From positions 118,868-182,867 of the forward strand of contig JAIQFO010000004.1 in NCBI GenBank assembly GCA_020073215.1: a stretch of 64,000 nt of DNA, in the 5' to 3' direction. Every line of letters starts with the position of its first letter. Within the stretch, counting starts at the first letter, position 1. The notes under the pieces were generated by a model, which saw nothing but the letters and a program-made list of their open reading frames with translations, did not search any database and was not told the origin of the DNA. This DNA comes from Terriglobia bacterium. GTDB taxonomy: Bacteria; Acidobacteriota; Terriglobia; Terriglobales; Acidobacteriaceae. The translations under genes were made by a program, and so were the position numbers. This document shows, piece after piece, positions 8,592-18,548 of the stretch.

Positions 8592-8661
8592 GTGGAAGTA
8601 GGGGTCCTTCGACTCCGCATGGCCTTCACTTCGTGAAGGCCATGCTGCGCTCAGGATGACA
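8207..8661. mobile_element. Candidate palindrome-bounded element carrying the GIY-YIG gene
   Basis: The ends are TGTCTTGCTGAGC (8207-8219) and GCTCAGGATGACA (8649-8661), inverted and matching at 11 of 13 positions. Each end is a composite palindrome: the right one contains a long perfect hairpin ATGGCCTTCAC/GTGAAGGCCAT, the left one GATCCCGC/GCGGATC, and the inner edges share TTCGACTC. The only gene inside is the GIY-YIG nuclease. The exact 13-mer of the right end recurs alone at 59681-59693. There is no obvious target duplication. Confidence 0.45.
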
Positions 8662-8730
8662 TTGTGGATGGGTTGCGAGCGATGCGCCGTGATGCCCCTC
8701 ACATCAAGAATGTGAGGTTATTGGTTTTTT

Positions 8731-8772
8731 ACCTCTGCAATCTGACCTCTGACCTCTCACCTCTTCAATCTT
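8731..8772. repeat. Heptad tandem repeat, site A
   Basis: Six consecutive 7-mers read ACCTCTG, CAATCTG, ACCTCTG, ACCTCTC, ACCTCTT, CAATCTT. The last two overlap the 3' end and stop codon of the DsbA-like gene. Site D (55995-56081) is built of the same units. Confidence 0.85.
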
Positions 8773-9379
8773 TCTTCATCGCGTCGATCAGCACATAGAG
8801 CTGCGAAGTGTCCTTCACCTCGACGTAGGGCTTGCCGCTCCGTTTGTTGCCGACTACCCAGATGGTCGGAGTGTGGTCGATGTTCAGACTCATGCCCAAA
8901 TCTTTATCGGCCCTCACCAGCCCCGCCAGCTTGCCCGAGGGATCCACTACAAACGGCAGAGCAATCTTATGGTCGGCGGCAAACTTCTCGGCAAATCCCC
9001 GCAAATTCTGCGGGTTAATCTCCAACTGGTGCTCGAACACCGTGTCGCGGAATTCGTTGCCAATTTCTTTGGAATGCGTGTCGAAGTAGCGCGCCAACAC
9101 GGCAGCCTCGAACGACCAGTTGTGCATGGGCAAGGTGAAATCGTGGCGGACCACGGGAATTTTATAAGTCCGTCCTGCCTGAGCCAGCAGCGGCGCGACC
9201 CGGCCGCACATCGGGCATTGTAGGTCTTCGAAAACGACAATCGCAACCTGCGCGCCCCTCGGCGGACGCAGAGCCTCCGGCGGATCCTGCGCGAAAACCG
9301 GCCGGGAGACAAGAACCAGACATAGCAGAAGCAGAGTCGGCAAAATAGCAGGAAATGGCGTCAGTCGTCGAATCTTCAT
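8765..9379 (-). CDS. Secreted DsbA-family thioredoxin-fold protein
   Basis: The 204-residue protein starts at ATG 9379 (a GTG at 9397 is in frame) and has a signal peptide with hydrophobic core AILPTLLLLCLVLV and cleavage after VFA (about residue 30). The thioredoxin-fold redox motif is CPMC (C55, C58) in VVFEDLQCPMCGR, and the cis-proline is in HTPTIWVVG. It should act in the periplasm as a thiol-disulphide oxidase or isomerase. A DsbA-like helical insertion (PMHNWSFEAAVLARYF) supports the DsbA/DsbG class over thioredoxin. Its end overlaps a heptad repeat array. No partner DsbB is seen nearby. Confidence 0.88.
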   Translation of the reverse strand: MKIRRLTPFPAILPTLLLLCLVLVSRPVFAQDPPEALRPPRGAQVAIVVFEDLQCPMCGRVAPLLAQAGRTYKIPVVRHDFTLPMHNWSFEAAVLARYFDTHSKEIGNEFRDTVFEHQLEINPQNLRGFAEKFAADHKIALPFVVDPSGKLAGLVRADKDLGMSLNIDHTPTIWVVGNKRSGKPYVEVKDTSQLYVLIDAMKKD

Positions 9380-9568
9380 AGTTTTGTTTGGATGCACATC
9401 GAACCGCGATTGTTCCTATAGTAGCGAATTCAGTCCCCTTTGCGCACCTGAGGCCAGCGCGATCATAGCCTGGAAACGATCGTCCGAGCTTCGCTTCGGC
9501 GATGCCGAAAGCCTTTCGGAATTAGACGCTCCACTCCTGGGGCTGACATCCCGCGCCGATTCCGACAT

Positions 9569-10675
9569 TTACTTCAGGTCGCTGACTTCAAGGTTGTAAA
9601 AATAATAAAAACGCAAGCCGAGAACCTGGCCTGGAAATTCCTTCGGCAGCGGCGGAAATGGGTTGGAGGCAGTGATACTCGCCCAGGCTGCACGGTCGAG
9701 CGCCACGTCACCGGAAGAGGTGCGAACCGCCATCTGTGTCGATTTGCCATCTTTCAGGATGACAAATTCGATCGAAAGCTTGCCCTGTTTCAAGATCGGC
9801 GGATACACCGACGGCGGCATCAGGTTATACCAGTTCTGGCGCACGATTTGCGTGATCCGGGTCAGGTACGGTCCAAAATCCACGCCCATGGTGTCGGTGA
9901 GGATTTCCGCCTGATCCAGCGCCTTCGGTCCGCCGCGGCCCTGGCTCAACCCGTAATCGCCCGCTTGTCCGGCCCCGTAGCGCCCGCGGTTTTCGGCTGC
10001 GGCGCGGGCTGCCTGCTCGATGGCCGAGCCCGCCGTCATGGAAGTATTGAAATTCGGTTTCGGCTTGGGCTGCGGAGGCAACCTAAGCTGTGCCGTCTGA
10101 TCGTTCGGCGGCGGTTGTGCGAATCCCTGCGAATTCGGCTGCGGCGCGGGCGCCTGCTGGTTCTGCGCCGCCTGGCCCTCCGCAGGCGGCGCCTGCACGT
10201 TTGCCCCCGGCCGCCCTGGACGCGAGCTTTCCAGGATCTTCTTCAAGTCTTCTCGATTGATCTGCGGCGCTTTGCTGGTCGCGATCCGGTCTTTGTCAGA
10301 AATCACTTTTGCATCGGGACGCCGCGTCACCTTCTGCGCGTCAGGCGGAAGTTCCAAAAACGTCGCGTCTTTCGACCGGTCGTCCGCTCGAATCGCAAGA
10401 TTCACCGTGCGATGCGGCAACAGCCCCATCAATTTCTCGCTGTTCCACAACAGAATGATCACAAACAAGTGGAGGATGACCGACAGCCACAGCGCTTCGC
10501 GCTTGCGCGCTCGCGAGAGATCGTCCTGCAACTGGATTAGAAGATGGGGGACATCGTCAGGATTAAAGGTGCGGTAAGCCGTCTCCCAGCGCTGCCCTTC
10601 AAACAAATCGCGCTGCTCCGGCTGATCGGCCGATGGAGTCAGGGGATCGCGAGACGGAATTTGGGTGGCCGGCAT
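9569..10675 (-). CDS. TonB-family energy transducer-like protein
   Basis: The 368-residue protein has a cytoplasmic N-terminal part of about 60 residues, one transmembrane helix (about 62-78, LWLSVILHLFVIILLW), a proline/glutamine-rich periplasmic linker (about 155-215) and a C-terminal TonB/TolA-like domain (about 265-368) with LTRITQIVRQNWYNLMP and GKLSIEFVILKDG. This topology is that of TonB, which passes proton-motive energy from ExbBD to outer-membrane receptors such as the one at 715-2949. No exbB or exbD lies in the window. The unusually long cytoplasmic N-terminus is odd for classical TonB. TolA-like function is an alternative. Confidence 0.82.
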   Translation of the reverse strand: MPATQIPSRDPLTPSADQPEQRDLFEGQRWETAYRTFNPDDVPHLLIQLQDDLSRARKREALWLSVILHLFVIILLWNSEKLMGLLPHRTVNLAIRADDRSKDATFLELPPDAQKVTRRPDAKVISDKDRIATSKAPQINREDLKKILESSRPGRPGANVQAPPAEGQAAQNQQAPAPQPNSQGFAQPPPNDQTAQLRLPPQPKPKPNFNTSMTAGSAIEQAARAAAENRGRYGAGQAGDYGLSQGRGGPKALDQAEILTDTMGVDFGPYLTRITQIVRQNWYNLMPPSVYPPILKQGKLSIEFVILKDGKSTQMAVRTSSGDVALDRAAWASITASNPFPPLPKEFPGQVLGLRFYYFYNLEVSDLK

Positions 10676-10843
10676 CAGGCAGAAGCTACCAACTTAGAGA
10701 CACGGGCAGACTCCAGGGTTGCGTAATTTGCGCGGAAAGTCCCACGTAAAGTTACGTAAATGACGGAGTTGCGACCGTTGAGTCTATTGTCGCATTTTTT
10801 CCGCCCGACGAGTGAGTACCTGAGTAATGGCGACGCCAGAGGG

Positions 10844-10905
10844 CAGAGGTCAGATTGCAGAGGTGGACCCAAACCTGTGCAATCTGAAAATCCGACCTCT
10901 ATCCT
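10844..10905. repeat. Heptad tandem repeat, site B
   Basis: CAGAGGT, CAGATTG, CAGAGGT (10844-10864) is followed after a short loop by the inverted, degenerate arm GTGCAATCTG...CCGACCTCT (10876-10900). The units are the reverse complement of those at sites A and D. The right arm touches the 3' end of the Gfo/Idh gene. Confidence 0.7.
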
Positions 10906-11900
10906 TTTCCCACCCCGATCCGCCCCGCGTGCCGCCTAATCTCCCCGAGAATCGACAGCCCGAGCTCCAGCGCTCTCCGCCCGTCCTCCAGCGGAACCAC
11001 CGGACGCGACCGGTCCCGCACCGACTGCAGAAATGACTTAATCTCCGCCAGCAGCGGTTCCTCCGCCGTGATCGGCGGTTTGGCCATCGAGATCTGGGGA
11101 TTCACGGTCGGCTGGGTGGCTGCGGACGCGCTTCCGACCGAGAACACCAGCACATCCTGCCGACCATAGTCGATCGAAATGTACTGCCCCGGCTGGAAGA
11201 ACCGCAGCTTGCGTACGCGCTCGGTCGATACCCGACTCGCGGTGAAGTTGGCCACGCAGCCGGATTCAAACTCGACGCGCACGTTCGCAATATCCACTTT
11301 GTCGGAAAGAATTGGCAGTCCCACCGCGCGGATTTCCTTGACCTCCGACTTGGCGAAGGTCAGCACAACGTCGAGGTCGTGGATCATCAAGTCGAGAACC
11401 ACGTCTACATCAAGGGCACGCGGAGAGAACACGCTGAGCCGGTGCACTTCAAAAAACATGGGGCGGCTGATCAGCGGCAGGGTTGCCCGCACCGCCGGAT
11501 TGAAGCGCTCCAGGTGCCCCACCTGCGCCACCCGATTATGCTGCTTGGCTACCAGAATCAGTTCGTCGGCCTCGCCCAGGGTCGCCGCCACCGGTTTTTC
11601 GATGAGCACATCAACCCCGGCTTCCATCAGATCGCGCGCCACCTGCTGATGCAGAACGGTCGGCACCGCGACCGACGCCGCCTGCACTTCGCTGTGGGTG
11701 GTCAGCGTCTGTTCGACCGAGCCGAACGCCTTGCAGTCGAACTCGGCGGCAACCGCGTCGGCCCGCGCTGTATCCGGATCGACGACTCCCACCAGCCGGA
11801 CGCTGCCCGCTTTCTGCAATTCGTGATAGACGCGCGCATGATTGCGCCCGAAAGCGCCCGCGCCAACGACCGCAACATTGATCGGGAAGTCCTGGCTCAG
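10899..11900 (-). CDS. Gfo/Idh/MocA-family oxidoreductase
   Basis: This is an NAD(P)-dependent sugar dehydrogenase-type protein. The Rossmann motif INVAVVGAGAFGRNHAR, the EKPVA motif (VLIEKPVAATL) and HLERFNPAV are visible. The conserved N-terminus lies upstream of the first usual start (TTG 11819), and the frame is open back to TAG 11931-11933 with no ATG/GTG/TTG. The best candidate is CTG 11900, preceded by GGCGGAG seven bases upstream, so the start is uncertain. It follows fabZ-lpxA-lpxI-DinB on the same strand. GnnA, which oxidises UDP-GlcNAc for amide-linked lipid A, belongs to this family and is encoded beside lpxA in some bacteria; that role is only a hypothesis here, because no GnnB-type aminotransferase is seen. 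Confidence 0.82.
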   Translation of the reverse strand: MSQDFPINVAVVGAGAFGRNHARVYHELQKAGSVRLVGVVDPDTARADAVAAEFDCKAFGSVEQTLTTHSEVQAASVAVPTVLHQQVARDLMEAGVDVLIEKPVAATLGEADELILVAKQHNRVAQVGHLERFNPAVRATLPLISRPMFFEVHRLSVFSPRALDVDVVLDLMIHDLDVVLTFAKSEVKEIRAVGLPILSDKVDIANVRVEFESGCVANFTASRVSTERVRKLRFFQPGQYISIDYGRQDVLVFSVGSASAATQPTVNPQISMAKPPITAEEPLLAEIKSFLQSVRDRSRPVVPLEDGRRALELGLSILGEIRRHAGRIGVGKG

Positions 11901-11973
11901 GTGAAAGCTCCGCCACGAAGAAATAACGCGCTATTGTCGCAGTTCAGTCCCCGATAGGAAAGTGCATACCTAG

Positions 11974-12011
11974 GGACGGCGCCCCCGGCCGTCCACCGGG
12001 GCGAAGCCCCG
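11974..12011. repeat. Paired GC-rich hairpins
   Basis: GGACGGC...GCCGTCC (11974-11994) is followed by CGGGGC-GAA-GCCCCG (11997-12011). This is one of many similar two-hairpin units that lie between genes in this window. It separates the DinB gene from the Gfo/Idh gene. Confidence 0.7.
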
Positions 12012-12026
12012 CATAGGCTGGACCTT

Positions 12027-12491
12027 TCACACCTTCTTCAGCAGCGCGATCTGCCCGGCATGATACAGCTCATGTTGCACCACGCCATGAAGCATGTAGT
12101 AGAAAGTGTAATGCGCGCCTTCTTTGCCCGGGACTATCTGGCCCAGCCGCGAATCCGGAAGAGCTGCGACGGTCTTAACCAGTTCGTCGTGAACGCGCTG
12201 CACTTCCGCCAGCGTCTTGTGCCAAGCCGCCTCACTCGCGTCCCCCATAGGAGGAAAATTCTCTGCATCGGAGAGCTCCACCGCAACCCCGCCTAGCCGC
12301 CGCATCACCGCGCCGTCCCACGCCGCAATGTGCAGGACCAACTCCCAGATGGTGTGGGCGTTCTTGATGGGGCGCGCCGCCGCACGCGCGGCCGTTACGC
12401 CCTGCAGAATTTCAAACACGGAATCACCATGCCAAGCGTCGCCCCCGAAAGCGCGGCAAAGCTGGTCGGCAATGCGAGTTGCTTCCGCCAT
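12027..12491 (-). CDS. DinB-superfamily protein
   Basis: The 154-residue protein is a DinB/YfiT-like four-helix bundle. The metal-binding histidine triad fits H54 (in LVLHIAAWD), H140 and H144 (in HGVVQHELYHAGQIALL). Members include mycothiol- and bacillithiol-dependent transferases and many proteins of unknown role, so no substrate is assigned. It lies 24 bases downstream of lpxI on the same strand and could be the next gene of that operon, although lipid A synthesis gives no obvious task for it. Confidence 0.88.
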   Translation of the reverse strand: MAEATRIADQLCRAFGGDAWHGDSVFEILQGVTAARAAARPIKNAHTIWELVLHIAAWDGAVMRRLGGVAVELSDAENFPPMGDASEAAWHKTLAEVQRVHDELVKTVAALPDSRLGQIVPGKEGAHYTFYYMLHGVVQHELYHAGQIALLKKV

Positions 12492-12515
12492 GGAATGTCT
12501 CCTTCTTGCGCTGCT

Positions 12516-13370
12516 CTATTCCGCGCAAACTGCGATCCCTGCTCCATCGGCCGCGCGCGTCATCACCTCGCCATCGAGCAACAGGCATCGCCCCGCGTCC
12601 ATCGCCAGACAACTCGCGCCGGCGCGCACCATGGTCTCGATCGTCTTCACTCCAATCACCGGCACGTCGAAACGCATGTCCTGGGCTGGCTTCGCGACCT
12701 TCACCACCGTCAGTGCGCGGCTCAGCGTCGAAGTCTCGCCCTCCGGCCCCAGCGCCAACGAACGCATCAGTTCGCCCGCGCGCTCAATCGTCGCGTCGGT
12801 GCCTTCCATGGCCTCGACGGCCACGCACGCGGCTTCCGCGATCACCACCGTCTGTCCAATGTCGTACTCGGCCAGCCGCCGGCCGACCGAGCGTCCGTAT
12901 TCGATGTCCTTGCGTTCCTGCGCACTGGGAGCCCGCTTGGTGAGCACGCCGGTTTTCGCCAGCAACGGTTCCAGCAGCGCTGTCGAGTTCTCGAGCATGA
13001 TGCCCTCATCCGCCAGAACCTTCGCCACTGCGCCCAGCAGCGAGTCCGCATTGCGCGTGCCGAGCGAGAGCAACAGTTTCGCCAGCCGCCAGTCCGGTTT
13101 GATGGCGGAAAAGATCTGCTTGTGCTTGACCTGACCCGCCATGACAGCGCGAGTGACGCCGGCAGCCTTAAACGTGTCGATCAGCTTGGATAGCTCGCCG
13201 AGAGACAGCCAGTGAACGGCGGCCGCTCCTTTCGATTCGATTTCAGGGAAGGTCTCTTCGCGAATCGCCGCTACGACCACCTCCAACCCCTGAGCCCGAG
13301 CCGCGTCCAGCACCAGAAAAGGAAACTTCCCATTGCCAGCGATCAGGCCGAGCTTTCTTCCGCTGTCCAC
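12516..13370 (-). CDS. lpxI: UDP-2,3-diacylglucosamine pyrophosphatase LpxI
   Basis: LpxI hydrolyses UDP-2,3-diacylglucosamine to lipid X plus UMP, replacing LpxH. The 284-residue product has the family N-terminus KLGLIAGNGKFPFLVLDAAR, the central VMAGQVKHKQIF, and the C-terminal DUF1009 catalytic domain with GQTVVIAEAACVAVEAMEG, FDVPVIGVKTIETM and AGRCLLLD. It starts with GTG (13368-13370), whose first base is shared with the lpxA TAG stop, so translation is probably coupled. Its place after fabZ and lpxA is typical of diderms that use LpxI. Confidence 0.95.
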   Translation of the reverse strand: MDSGRKLGLIAGNGKFPFLVLDAARAQGLEVVVAAIREETFPEIESKGAAAVHWLSLGELSKLIDTFKAAGVTRAVMAGQVKHKQIFSAIKPDWRLAKLLLSLGTRNADSLLGAVAKVLADEGIMLENSTALLEPLLAKTGVLTKRAPSAQERKDIEYGRSVGRRLAEYDIGQTVVIAEAACVAVEAMEGTDATIERAGELMRSLALGPEGETSTLSRALTVVKVAKPAQDMRFDVPVIGVKTIETMVRAGASCLAMDAGRCLLLDGEVMTRAADGAGIAVCAE

Positions 13371-14146
13371 TACTTAACGACTCCGCGCTCGGAAGCCTCG
13401 ATAAATCGAATCAGCATCTCGACATCTTCTCCGCCATCCGCTTCCGCTTTCAACTTCTCCAACGCCTGCGATGTATTCAGCTTCGACGCCAGCAACACAC
13501 GATACGCATGATGAATTTTCCGGATCCGTTCTTTCGAAAATCCGCGTCGCTCCAACCCCACGGCGTTCAGTCCATAGGCGTGGGTTCCTCGCTCGGCCGA
13601 AGTTTTAGAAAATGGCAGCACATCGCGCGTGATGGTGGTGCCGCCGCCGACAAAGGCATGCGTCCCAATCCGCACGAAGTGATGCACCGGGCACAGCGCT
13701 CCGACCGTAGCCCAGTCTCCCACGGTGACGTGCCCGCCCAGCGTCGCCGCGTTCGCCATGATGATGTGACTCCCAACCTGGCAATCATGCGCAATGTGGG
13801 TATAGGCCATGATTAGATTATGGTCGCCGACTCGCGTGCATCCCCCGCCCTTCACCGTGCCGCGGTTGATGGTGACAAACTCGCGAATCACGTTGTGGCC
13901 GCCGATCTCGAGCCGCGTCGGCTCGCCCGCATAAGTAATATCCTGCGGAGCGAGGCCAATCGAAGTGAAGGGGAAGAAGCGATTGTCCGCGCCGATTTTA
14001 GTGGGGCCTTCGATTGCGACGTGCGAAACGAGACGGCAGCCCTCGCCCAGTTCCACGTCGGGCCCAATCACGCAATAGGGTCCAATCGTGCACGAGGGAT
14101 GGATCTTGCTTTTCGAATCGACGATCGCCGTGGGATGAATAGACAT
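13370..14146 (-). CDS. lpxA: Acyl-ACP--UDP-N-acetylglucosamine O-acyltransferase LpxA
   Basis: LpxA adds the first 3-hydroxyacyl chain to UDP-GlcNAc in lipid A synthesis. The 258-residue protein starts at ATG 14146 with MSIHPTAIVDSKSKI and shows left-handed beta-helix hexapeptide repeats (IHPSCTIGPYCVIGPDVELG) and the catalytic-His region MAYTHIAHDCQVG. Extra in-frame codons upstream (to 14212) are translated heptad repeat (QITNYQLPITNF) and were excluded. It is preceded by fabZ, which competes for the same 3-hydroxyacyl-ACP pool, and overlaps lpxI by one base. The heptad hairpin between fabZ and lpxA may influence their coupling. Confidence 0.96.
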   Translation of the reverse strand: MSIHPTAIVDSKSKIHPSCTIGPYCVIGPDVELGEGCRLVSHVAIEGPTKIGADNRFFPFTSIGLAPQDITYAGEPTRLEIGGHNVIREFVTINRGTVKGGGCTRVGDHNLIMAYTHIAHDCQVGSHIIMANAATLGGHVTVGDWATVGALCPVHHFVRIGTHAFVGGGTTITRDVLPFSKTSAERGTHAYGLNAVGLERRGFSKERIRKIHHAYRVLLASKLNTSQALEKLKAEADGGEDVEMLIRFIEASERGVVK

Positions 14147-14152
14147 CGTGAA

Positions 14153-14238
14153 ATTTGTGATTGGTAATTGGTAATTTGTAATTTGAGTGGCGACTGTAGG
14201 TTTCAACCGCAAATTACAAATCGGAAATTACAAATTCT
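14153..14238. repeat. Heptad tandem repeat hairpin, site C
   Basis: The left arm reads ATTTGTG, ATTGGTA, ATTGGTA, ATTTGTA, ATTTGAG (14153-14187). The right arm reads AAATTAC, AAATCGG, AAATTAC, AAATTCT (14211-14238) and is largely its reverse complement, so a long AT-rich hairpin forms between fabZ and lpxA. The right arm supplies the last three residues (ENL) and stop codon of fabZ. Confidence 0.85.
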
Positions 14239-14755
14239 CCGTCTCCGCGCTTCCCGTGCTCGTCGCACGCGGCACCAGCCGGCAAGTCACCGTCGCCTCG
14301 CAAGCCACTTTGCCGTCCACGTAGGCTTTGCCTTCCAGACGCGCCGCCGTGATCCGCCACGCCTTCACCGCCACTTCAATCCGCAGCTGATCTCCGGGCA
14401 CGACCGGACGCCGGAAGCGCGCTTTCTCGATTCCAGTGAACACCATCAGCATCTCGTCGCGGTTCGGAACCTCGGTGAGCAGCAGCAACCCGCCCGCCTG
14501 CGCGATCGCTTCTACAATCAGCACGCCCGGCATGATCGGCTTATCCGGAAAGTGTCCTTGAAAAAAGGGTTCGGTGATGGTCACGTTTTTCAACGCAACA
14601 ATACTCTTCATCCGGACCAGTTCGATCACCCGGTCGATCAAGAGAAATGGATAGCGATGGGGCAGGATTTTGAAAATGTCGCCAATTTCCATGCCGGTGT
14701 TCGCCGCTGCCGACGCATCGGTCTTAGCCTCTGTGGTCTGGTTCGTGTCAGTCAT
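14228..14755 (-). CDS. fabZ: 3-hydroxyacyl-ACP dehydratase FabZ
   Basis: FabZ removes water from 3-hydroxyacyl-ACP in fatty acid synthesis. From ATG 14755 the product is 175 residues; an open frame continues upstream to 14851 but lacks family similarity. The catalytic His is in HFPDKPIMPGVLIVEAIAQA together with the conserved Glu, and the N-terminal signature ILPHRYPFLLIDRV is present. The first 20 residues are a polar extension rich in Thr and Ala. It heads a minus-strand set with lpxA and lpxI. The C-terminal codons fall in a heptad repeat. Confidence 0.96.
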   Translation of the reverse strand: MTDTNQTTEAKTDASAAANTGMEIGDIFKILPHRYPFLLIDRVIELVRMKSIVALKNVTITEPFFQGHFPDKPIMPGVLIVEAIAQAGGLLLLTEVPNRDEMLMVFTGIEKARFRRPVVPGDQLRIEVAVKAWRITAARLEGKAYVDGKVACEATVTCRLVPRATSTGSAETENL

Positions 14756-14776
14756 GCGATTTCGTTCAAGCCGACG

Positions 14777-14782
14777 ATTATA
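14777..14782 (-). promoter_or_regulatory. Candidate -10 element of the fabZ-lpxA-lpxI operon
   Basis: On the minus strand TATAAT reads from 14782 to 14777, 21 bases before the fabZ ATG. A good -35 at 17 bases is not apparent, so this rests on the -10 alone. Confidence 0.35.
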
Positions 14783-14858
14783 CTGTAGCGCACGCGTCGG
14801 TGCCCTAGGTGCTATTGGAACCTTGGTCCCCGGGGCGCCTCGCCCTCGCAACCGACTC

Positions 14859-15407
14859 TTACCTGCTCTTGCCCATCCGCACGATCGGCAGCGTCAACCC
14901 ATTTCCGAGCGTTACCTCCTCGGCCTCCAGCTCCAGATAGCCCTTTGCCCGATAAAAAGGAATCCCCGTCAACGTCGCGCCCATCTCGAGCCGCCGAAAT
15001 CCCGCTGCCTCGGCCGCCGCTTCACAAGCCTCGAGAATCATGCCGCCAATTCCGCGCCGCACCCACGCCGGATGTACAAAGAAGGCACGAATCTTCGCCG
15101 CATCCTTTGCCGGATCCAGCAACGAATCCTCGCGCCCCTTCCACTGGTCACCGCCATACAAGGTTTTGCGCTTGCTCCAGCCGCCGCAACCGACCAGCAG
15201 AGCGTCTCCCGATGATTCTGTTTCCTCGGCCGCAAAATAAGTTCCATCCGAAATCAGTTGGGTGTCCACTCCATACACGGTCCGCAGCGCGTTCTCCAAT
15301 TGCGCGGCCGTATAATCGCCCGCCTGCAGCCCGCGCACCGAAGCTTGAATCAGCTCCTGAAGCCTCGAAATATCGCCAGCCTCGGCTAGCCGAATGCGTA
15401 TCCTCAT
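14859..15407 (-). CDS. GNAT-family N-acetyltransferase
   Basis: The 182-residue protein starts at ATG 15407 (a GTG is one codon earlier). It shows the acetyl-CoA binding signature of the GNAT fold: IRAFFVHPAWVRRGIGGMIL, with the R-R-x-G-x-G/A pyrophosphate loop, then EACEAAAEAAGFRRLEMGATL and FYRAKGY. The acceptor substrate is unknown. It is divergent from gyrB across a 288-base gap and follows no operon partner closely. The frame ends about 100 bases from the fabZ start and may be independently transcribed. Confidence 0.87.
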   Translation of the reverse strand: MRIRIRLAEAGDISRLQELIQASVRGLQAGDYTAAQLENALRTVYGVDTQLISDGTYFAAEETESSGDALLVGCGGWSKRKTLYGGDQWKGREDSLLDPAKDAAKIRAFFVHPAWVRRGIGGMILEACEAAAEAAGFRRLEMGATLTGIPFYRAKGYLELEAEEVTLGNGLTLPIVRMGKSR

Positions 15408-15557
15408 CACCGATCATTATGGCTCGAAGCTTGCGAGACACGACCCCGGGAATTCGCCCCAGCGCGCGACCCGCGGCACTCTCCAAACCTCGTTCCTAAC
15501 GGCAACAAAGGACGCAGTTTACGGTCTCGATTCCAGCCGCAAAATGCACCCTATTTG

Positions 15558-15566
15558 TGCTAAAAT
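15558..15566 (+). promoter_or_regulatory. Candidate extended -10 promoter of gyrB
   Basis: TGC followed by TAAAAT (15558-15566) is an extended -10 motif about 130 bases upstream of the gyrB ATG. The expected -35 region is not a match to consensus. Nothing else recognisable lies in the gap between the acetyltransferase and gyrB. Confidence 0.4.
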
Positions 15567-15614
15567 ACAGACAGCTCTGGTGACGGCTAAATAGCAGAAA
15601 ATTCAATAAGTTGA

Positions 15615-18383
<2,769 letters not shown>

Positions 18384-18392
18384 CTTGTGTAG

Positions 18393-18412
18393 GGCGGGCG
18401 CCCCCGCCCGCC
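18393..18412. repeat. GC-rich hairpin after gyrB
   Basis: GGCGGGC-GCCCCC-GCCCGCC forms a perfect 7-bp stem ten bases after the gyrB stop, without a T-run. It is followed at about 18440-18480 by further palindromic repeat sequence of the same style. Confidence 0.6.
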
Positions 18413-18548
18413 GCTGTTGACTTTGATTGTGGCTGTGTGGGGACAGGCGTCCCGTCCAAGCCGACCGAAGCTCGGTAGGATTCGTGAAGCGCATGACCCT
18501 CGCCGCAGAAGCCCTCGAACGTCGTTGCTGTGCAAAACCAGCGAAATT

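Noticed and set aside
12217..13193. Long plus-strand frames antisense to the DinB and lpxI genes
   Set aside because: LpxI and DinB motifs on the minus strand are unambiguous; the plus-strand translations are Ser/Arg-rich artefacts.
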